In this document: positions 5,751 through 8,417 of the stretch, in pieces
How the letters are laid out: every line of letters begins with the position of its first letter
Numbering within the stretch: the stretch's first letter is position 1
Assembly (NCBI GenBank): GCA_014804385.1
Contig: JAAUZW010000034.1
Location: 1 to 8,417 of the forward strand
Length of the DNA stretch: 8,417 nt
Direction of reading: 5' to 3'
Source: Lachnospiraceae bacterium
Lineage (GTDB): Bacteria; Bacillota; Clostridia; Lachnospirales; Lachnospiraceae
Notes under the pieces: model-generated
The model's database searches: none
The model's input: the letters and a program-made list of their open reading frames with translations, nothing else
What the model was told of the DNA's origin: nothing
Program-made: the position numbers and the translations under genes

Positions 5751-6929
5751 TCAGTTCCACTTTACCAGCTTGCGGCCAAGTTTCAATACGATGCGTATAT
5801 AAAAAGGCTGTAAGGCCTTTTTTGCATTTTGCAGTTCTTTTCGAATCTCGATATGCTGGGGACAATGCTTTTCACAGGCGCCGCACTGGATACATTTGTC
5901 CGCCGAGGCAGGATTCTTTTTCAGGGAAGTGACTTGCGCATACTCTAACCGGGTAGACAGTTTTTTGGCATTGGCAGTCTGGTTATAGCAGCGAAAAGCG
6001 GTAGGGATATCCACTCCCTGGGGGCAGGGCATACAGTAGCCGCAGCCGGTACAGCCCACCTTCAGGTTGGCGTTGATCTTGGCACGCAGCGTCTGGATCA
6101 TGCTGTGATCGCGTTCTGTGAAGGAGCCTGCTTTCGCGGCGCACGCGCTTTCTATGTTTTGCTGCACCATCTCCAGAGAGTTCATGCCGGAGAGTACACA
6201 GGTTACCGCTGGCTGATCCCACAGCCAGTGAAAAGCCCACTCGGCGGGCGTACGTTTTACAGGATGAGCCGCGAGCACCTCCTTGGCGGCATCGGGCAGA
6301 TTTACCAGTCTGCCGCCGCGCAGAGGCTCCATGATGACCACAGGAATGTTTTTGCCGTGGGCATAATGAAGACCTTCTCTGCCGGCCTGTGTATGTTCGT
6401 CAAAATAATTATACTGTATCTGGCAGAAATCCCAGTCGTAGGCGTCGATCAGAGATTTGAAGGTAGCGGTATCGCCGTGGAAGGAGAAGCCGATGTTACG
6501 AATAGCGCCTGTTTTCTTTTTCTCCGCAATCCAGGACTCTATTCCGATGTTCTTTAGCCGGTTCCAGACATTCACATCAAAGAGCATATGCATCAGATAA
6601 TAATCTATATGATCTGTCCGCAGACGTTTGAGCTGTTCGTTGAACAGCTTTTCTATGGACGCTTCATTTTTTAACATATAGTAGGGGAGCTTGGTTGCAA
6701 TATAGACCTGATCCCGGCAGTGGTTGCGCTCCAGGATCGTGCCGAGGGCCTCCTCGCTGCCGCCGTAAATATAGGCGGTATCAAAATAGTTGACACCGTT
6801 TTCGATGGCAAGCATTATTTCCTTTTCGGCCTTTTCCAGGTTGATTCTGCCGCCGGAGCCGGAAAAGCGCATACAACCGTAGCCGAGGATGGATACTTCA
6901 GTGCCGTCTTTCATTTTTCTGTATTGCAT
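5751..6929 (-). CDS. Aldo/keto reductase with C-terminal 4Fe-4S ferredoxin domain
   Basis: Cytoplasmic oxidoreductase of 392 residues. The AKR barrel occupies ~1-285 with the classical tetrad visible: D50 and Y55 (FDTAYIYGGSE), K80 (IATK) and H114 (YYLMH). NAD(P)-site features include MEPLRGG (200-206) and LSGM (246-249). The C-terminal ~100 residues hold two cysteine groups: C293, C296, C299, C302 followed by PQGVDIP, and the ferredoxin motif C346, C349, C352, C356-P. This arrangement is typical of predicted AKR-ferredoxin oxidoreductases of anaerobes. Electrons probably pass between the clusters and a nicotinamide cofactor, but the carbonyl substrate is unknown. A strong AGGAGGT (6941-6935) lies 5 bases before the ATG, and a consensus sigma-A promoter is at 6954-6982. 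It is monocistronic and converges on the three-gene operon with one base between stop codons. Confidence 0.92.
   Translation of the reverse strand: MQYRKMKDGTEVSILGYGCMRFSGSGGRINLEKAEKEIMLAIENGVNYFDTAYIYGGSEEALGTILERNHCRDQVYIATKLPYYMLKNEASIEKLFNEQLKRLRTDHIDYYLMHMLFDVNVWNRLKNIGIESWIAEKKKTGAIRNIGFSFHGDTATFKSLIDAYDWDFCQIQYNYFDEHTQAGREGLHYAHGKNIPVVIMEPLRGGRLVNLPDAAKEVLAAHPVKRTPAEWAFHWLWDQPAVTCVLSGMNSLEMVQQNIESACAAKAGSFTERDHSMIQTLRAKINANLKVGCTGCGYCMPCPQGVDIPTAFRCYNQTANAKKLSTRLEYAQVTSLKKNPASADKCIQCGACEKHCPQHIEIRKELQNAKKALQPFYIRIVLKLGRKLVKWN
5801..5823 (+). terminator. Intrinsic terminator for the three-gene operon, embedded in the reductase CDS
   Basis: AAAAAGGC (5801-5808) pairs with GCCTTTTT (5815-5822) around a 6-base loop and the T-run continues to 5823. 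It is about 52 bases after the stop of the third operon gene and lies inside the last codons of the minus-strand reductase. The GC part of the stem is short, so strength is uncertain. The minus strand also shows a T-run here. Confidence 0.5.
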
Positions 6930-6953
6930 AATATACCTCCTGTCATTCTATTT

Positions 6954-6982
6954 ATTATAAGTAGGTTTTTTTAAGAAGTCAA
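6954..6982 (-). promoter_or_regulatory. Sigma-A promoter of the aldo/keto reductase gene
   Basis: On the minus strand TTGACT (6982-6977) and a perfect TATAAT (6959-6954) are separated by exactly 17 bases. The predicted start near 6947 gives a leader of under 20 bases that consists largely of the Shine-Dalgarno, leaving little room for leader control. Confidence 0.8.
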
Positions 6983-7147
6983 TCACGAGGCAACTTTATC
7001 TTTTGGTATAAAGCAGCAAATTTATAATAAATGATATAGGGATTTGGAGTGTGAGCGTTTTCCGGGGAATTATGACGGGATAGAGACTGCAAAGATTGAT
7101 GCGGGTGTCAGTGTAAACGACCCCTCTATCGTAAAGGCGGACGTAAT
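6983..7147. other. Spacer between the ArsR gene and the reductase promoter
   Basis: 165 non-coding bases. I find no good terminator for the minus-strand regulator gene here; the only inverted repeat seen is GATAGAG (7079-7085) with CTCTATC (7124-7130), without a T-run. A plus-strand frame from about 7040 to 7176 stays open and reads protein-like but has no start codon or ribosome site. It may be a gene remnant or chance. Confidence 0.3.
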
Positions 7148-8074
7148 CTATTCTGTCTCTTCCATAGGCGCATAGTGGATGTTTACCTTGATATCCTGAC
7201 CGTAGTTACCGAAAGTTTTTCCGAAGATGGTCAGCCCGCCTACATGCTCTGCATCGTCATTCACTGCCAGACGGAAGCGGAGGCTGCTGCGGTAATCCAG
7301 ATGAAGTCTGTCGATGGTCACATCGGAAATCTTAAGGCCGTCAATAAATGTGCCCTTATGGTTGACTACGAGAAGCTTCAAAAGGCCGTACTGATTCCAG
7401 CTCGGGAACCACCAGTCGGGGGTGAAGAGTCCTCTGGAATCACCGAAATCCCCTGGGGAGAGCCAGTTTCCGATACACACATCATTTAAATAGAAGGAGA
7501 TATCGGAGGGCCATACGTTGTTAACGCCGGGAGCTTCAGAGCTTAACTCTGCGGAGATGGTAAGCTGGGTGATCTTCTGGAAGCTGGGAATAAAATTCGG
7601 GATGTTGTACTCCACAAACCCTTTTGTAAACCAGAGAATATCGGCGCTGTAGCGGTCCGGATGATCAAAATAGCGGGAATCGTCCACCTCACCGATCAAT
7701 GCCTTATCGGAGGCCAGACCGCAGGTAGGGCAGATCCGGTAAACAGAGTAATGACCAACCTTTACATCGGTGCTATATACGTTTAGGATGTCCTCCTGCC
7801 GCTCCAGGTCGACCAGAATCTTATCCAGATGTACAGAGCAGATTTTCTGGTTGCCATGCCTTGCTGACTCCGTGGAAATGGAGATGAGCCCACAGCTTTC
7901 CAGTTTTTTGATATGGCTTGTCAGCGCACCGTTAGTGATATTCAGGCGGGAAGCCAGCTCATTCATGCTCATGCTGTTATTTTCCAGCAGAATATTTAAA
8001 AGTTCAATTCTGACATCGGAAGCCAGAGCTTTAAAGATGTCTAAACCATCGATCAATGAAGTGATGTGCAGCAA
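7148..8074 (-). CDS. ArsR-family winged-helix regulator with C-terminal ligand-binding-like domain
   Basis: DNA-binding regulator of 308 residues. Residues ~8-85 form an ArsR-type winged helix: FKALASDVRIELLNILLEN (14-32), then MSMNELASRLNITNGALTSH with recognition helix at ~46-58 and the wing at ~63-80. Ordinary ArsR proteins have ~100 residues; here another ~220 follow, beginning with a CPTC pair (C115, C118) and continuing as an aromatic, beta-rich domain (DWWFPSWNQYG at 220-230). Such long forms occur in Firmicutes, probably sensing an organic ligand such as a sugar rather than a metal, since the typical ELCVCDL metal motif is absent. The ligand is unknown. The start is TTG: GGGAGGA (8088-8082) lies 7 bases upstream, and the next methionine (M35) would cut into the HTH. 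It has its own promoter and an adjacent inverted repeat suggesting autoregulation. Confidence 0.87.
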   Translation of the reverse strand: MLHITSLIDGLDIFKALASDVRIELLNILLENNSMSMNELASRLNITNGALTSHIKKLESCGLISISTESARHGNQKICSVHLDKILVDLERQEDILNVYSTDVKVGHYSVYRICPTCGLASDKALIGEVDDSRYFDHPDRYSADILWFTKGFVEYNIPNFIPSFQKITQLTISAELSSEAPGVNNVWPSDISFYLNDVCIGNWLSPGDFGDSRGLFTPDWWFPSWNQYGLLKLLVVNHKGTFIDGLKISDVTIDRLHLDYRSSLRFRLAVNDDAEHVGGLTIFGKTFGNYGQDIKVNIHYAPMEETE

Positions 8075-8102
8075 GGTAATTTCCTCCCGATAGTAAGATG
8101 AT

Positions 8103-8138
8103 TTATCATTATATAAAATACTATATCAATAATGATAA
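8103..8138. promoter_or_regulatory. Candidate operator: 10-bp perfect inverted repeat at the ArsR gene start site
   Basis: TTATCATTAT (8103-8112) and ATAATGATAA (8129-8138) are perfect inverted copies with a 16-base gap. They lie between the promoter -10 (8151-8146) and the ribosome site, so a bound dimer would cover the predicted transcription start. A further short palindrome, ATGATTTATCAT (8098-8109), overlaps one arm. ArsR proteins typically bind AT-rich inverted repeats at their own promoters. The region is very AT-rich, which raises the chance of accidental symmetry. Confidence 0.5.
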
Positions 8139-8145
8139 TAGTAAA

Positions 8146-8174
8146 ATTATATACAGAAGATACCTGTTCGTCAA
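8146..8174 (-). promoter_or_regulatory. Sigma-A promoter of the ArsR-family regulator gene
   Basis: On the minus strand TTGACG (8174-8169) and TATAAT (8151-8146) are exactly 17 bases apart. The predicted start near 8139 leaves a leader of about 65 bases that contains the inverted repeat at 8103-8138 and the Shine-Dalgarno. Confidence 0.8.
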
Positions 8175-8220
8175 TTATGGCTAAATAATTTTATATAAAT
8201 ATGCACAAGAAAAATGCAAG

Positions 8221-8252
8221 AAAAGGCGATCTCCCACCGGAGACCGCCTTTT
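8221..8252 (-). terminator. Terminator hairpin after the symporter gene
   Basis: Arms at 8221-8234 and 8239-8252 (AAAAGGCGATCTCC with GGAGACCGCCTTTT) pair over 14 positions around a 4-base loop. The single non-Watson-Crick position is a G-U wobble in minus-strand RNA but an A-C mismatch in plus-strand RNA, favouring use on the minus strand, 27 bases past the symporter stop. T-rich stretches flank both sides, so it may act in both directions. Confidence 0.75.
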
Positions 8253-8279
8253 GGCTTTTTTGTATATGCGGGTGACAGA

Positions 8280-8417
8280 TTATTTCCCCATCACCTCATC
8301 GAAAATCTGCGTGATCTTCTCGTCGGGCGCCTTTGTCAGAAGAGAAACGATCACATTGACAAGGAGCGCTATAACAAATGCGGGAAGCAGTTCGTAGATG
8401 GCGAAAACCCCGCCCAG
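8280..8417 (-). CDS. C-terminus of a sodium/solute symporter (SSS family, PutP-like), partial
   Basis: Only the last 45 codons and the TAA stop are in the window; the gene continues beyond the right edge. The translation starts LGGVFAIYELLPAFVIALLV, a hydrophobic segment fitting the last transmembrane helix, followed by NVIVSLLTKAP and a short charged cytoplasmic tail ending DEVMGK. The IYE-x-x-P-x-F pattern followed by VSLLT resembles the end of sodium/proline symporters, so a secondary transporter using the sodium gradient is likely. The substrate, perhaps proline, cannot be told from this fragment. It lies upstream of the ArsR gene on the same strand but is separated from it by a terminator and a promoter, so the two are not one operon. 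Confidence 0.75.
   Translation of the reverse strand: MGGVFAIYELLPAFVIALLVNVIVSLLTKAPDEKITQIFDEVMGK

Noticed and set aside
6105..6557. Plus-strand 150-codon frame inside the reductase gene
   Set aside because: It lies fully antisense to a well-supported enzyme and its translation has no recognisable feature.
1..8417. CRISPR array, tRNA, rRNA or IS element
   Set aside because: No regularly spaced long repeats, clover-leaf sequences, rRNA motifs or transposase genes were seen.

Overview
The window looks like chromosomal DNA of a flagellated Firmicute of the Lachnospiraceae/Clostridia type. The reasons are Gram-positive style Shine-Dalgarno sites (GGAGG-like), a Tn916/Tn1549-type integrase, an aldo/keto reductase with a C-terminal ferredoxin domain, an ArsR regulator with a long sensor domain, and a sigma-28 (SigD-like) promoter. 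The taxon is inferred from gene types, not from a marker gene.

Layout. (1) 1-1173: the 3' part of a tyrosine integrase. It is cut by the window edge and probably marks the right end of an integrative element lying to the left. About 180 bp of non-coding DNA with phased and inverted short repeats follows and probably contains the element boundary. (2) 1358-2911: two plus-strand genes, a low-molecular-weight protein tyrosine phosphatase with sharply mosaic codon use, and an FMN-dependent alpha-hydroxy-acid dehydrogenase-like protein with an N-terminal four-cysteine cluster. (3) 3033-5749: a tight three-gene operon behind a good match to a sigma-28 promoter. It encodes a charged coiled-coil protein, a small protein resembling the C-terminal part of the flagellar cap protein FliD, and a low-complexity protein. 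All 863 encoded residues lack cysteine, as is common for flagellar-exported proteins. This operon is the best candidate for something not yet described. (4) 5751-6929, minus strand: aldo/keto reductase with a two-cluster ferredoxin tail and a textbook sigma-A promoter. It converges on the operon with only one base between the stop codons, and each transcript's likely terminator lies inside the other gene. (5) 7148-8074, minus strand: ArsR-type regulator with a TTG start, a sigma-A promoter and a perfect inverted repeat over the expected transcription start, probably an autoregulatory operator. (6) 8280-8417, minus strand: the last 45 codons of a sodium/solute symporter, with a terminator hairpin behind it.

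How the genes relate. The three-gene operon reads as late-class flagellar genes co-transcribed for a shared, possibly exported, function. The other genes look like independent metabolic or regulatory units. No tRNA, rRNA, CRISPR array or IS element was seen, and no gene-free stretch exceeds about 220 bases.
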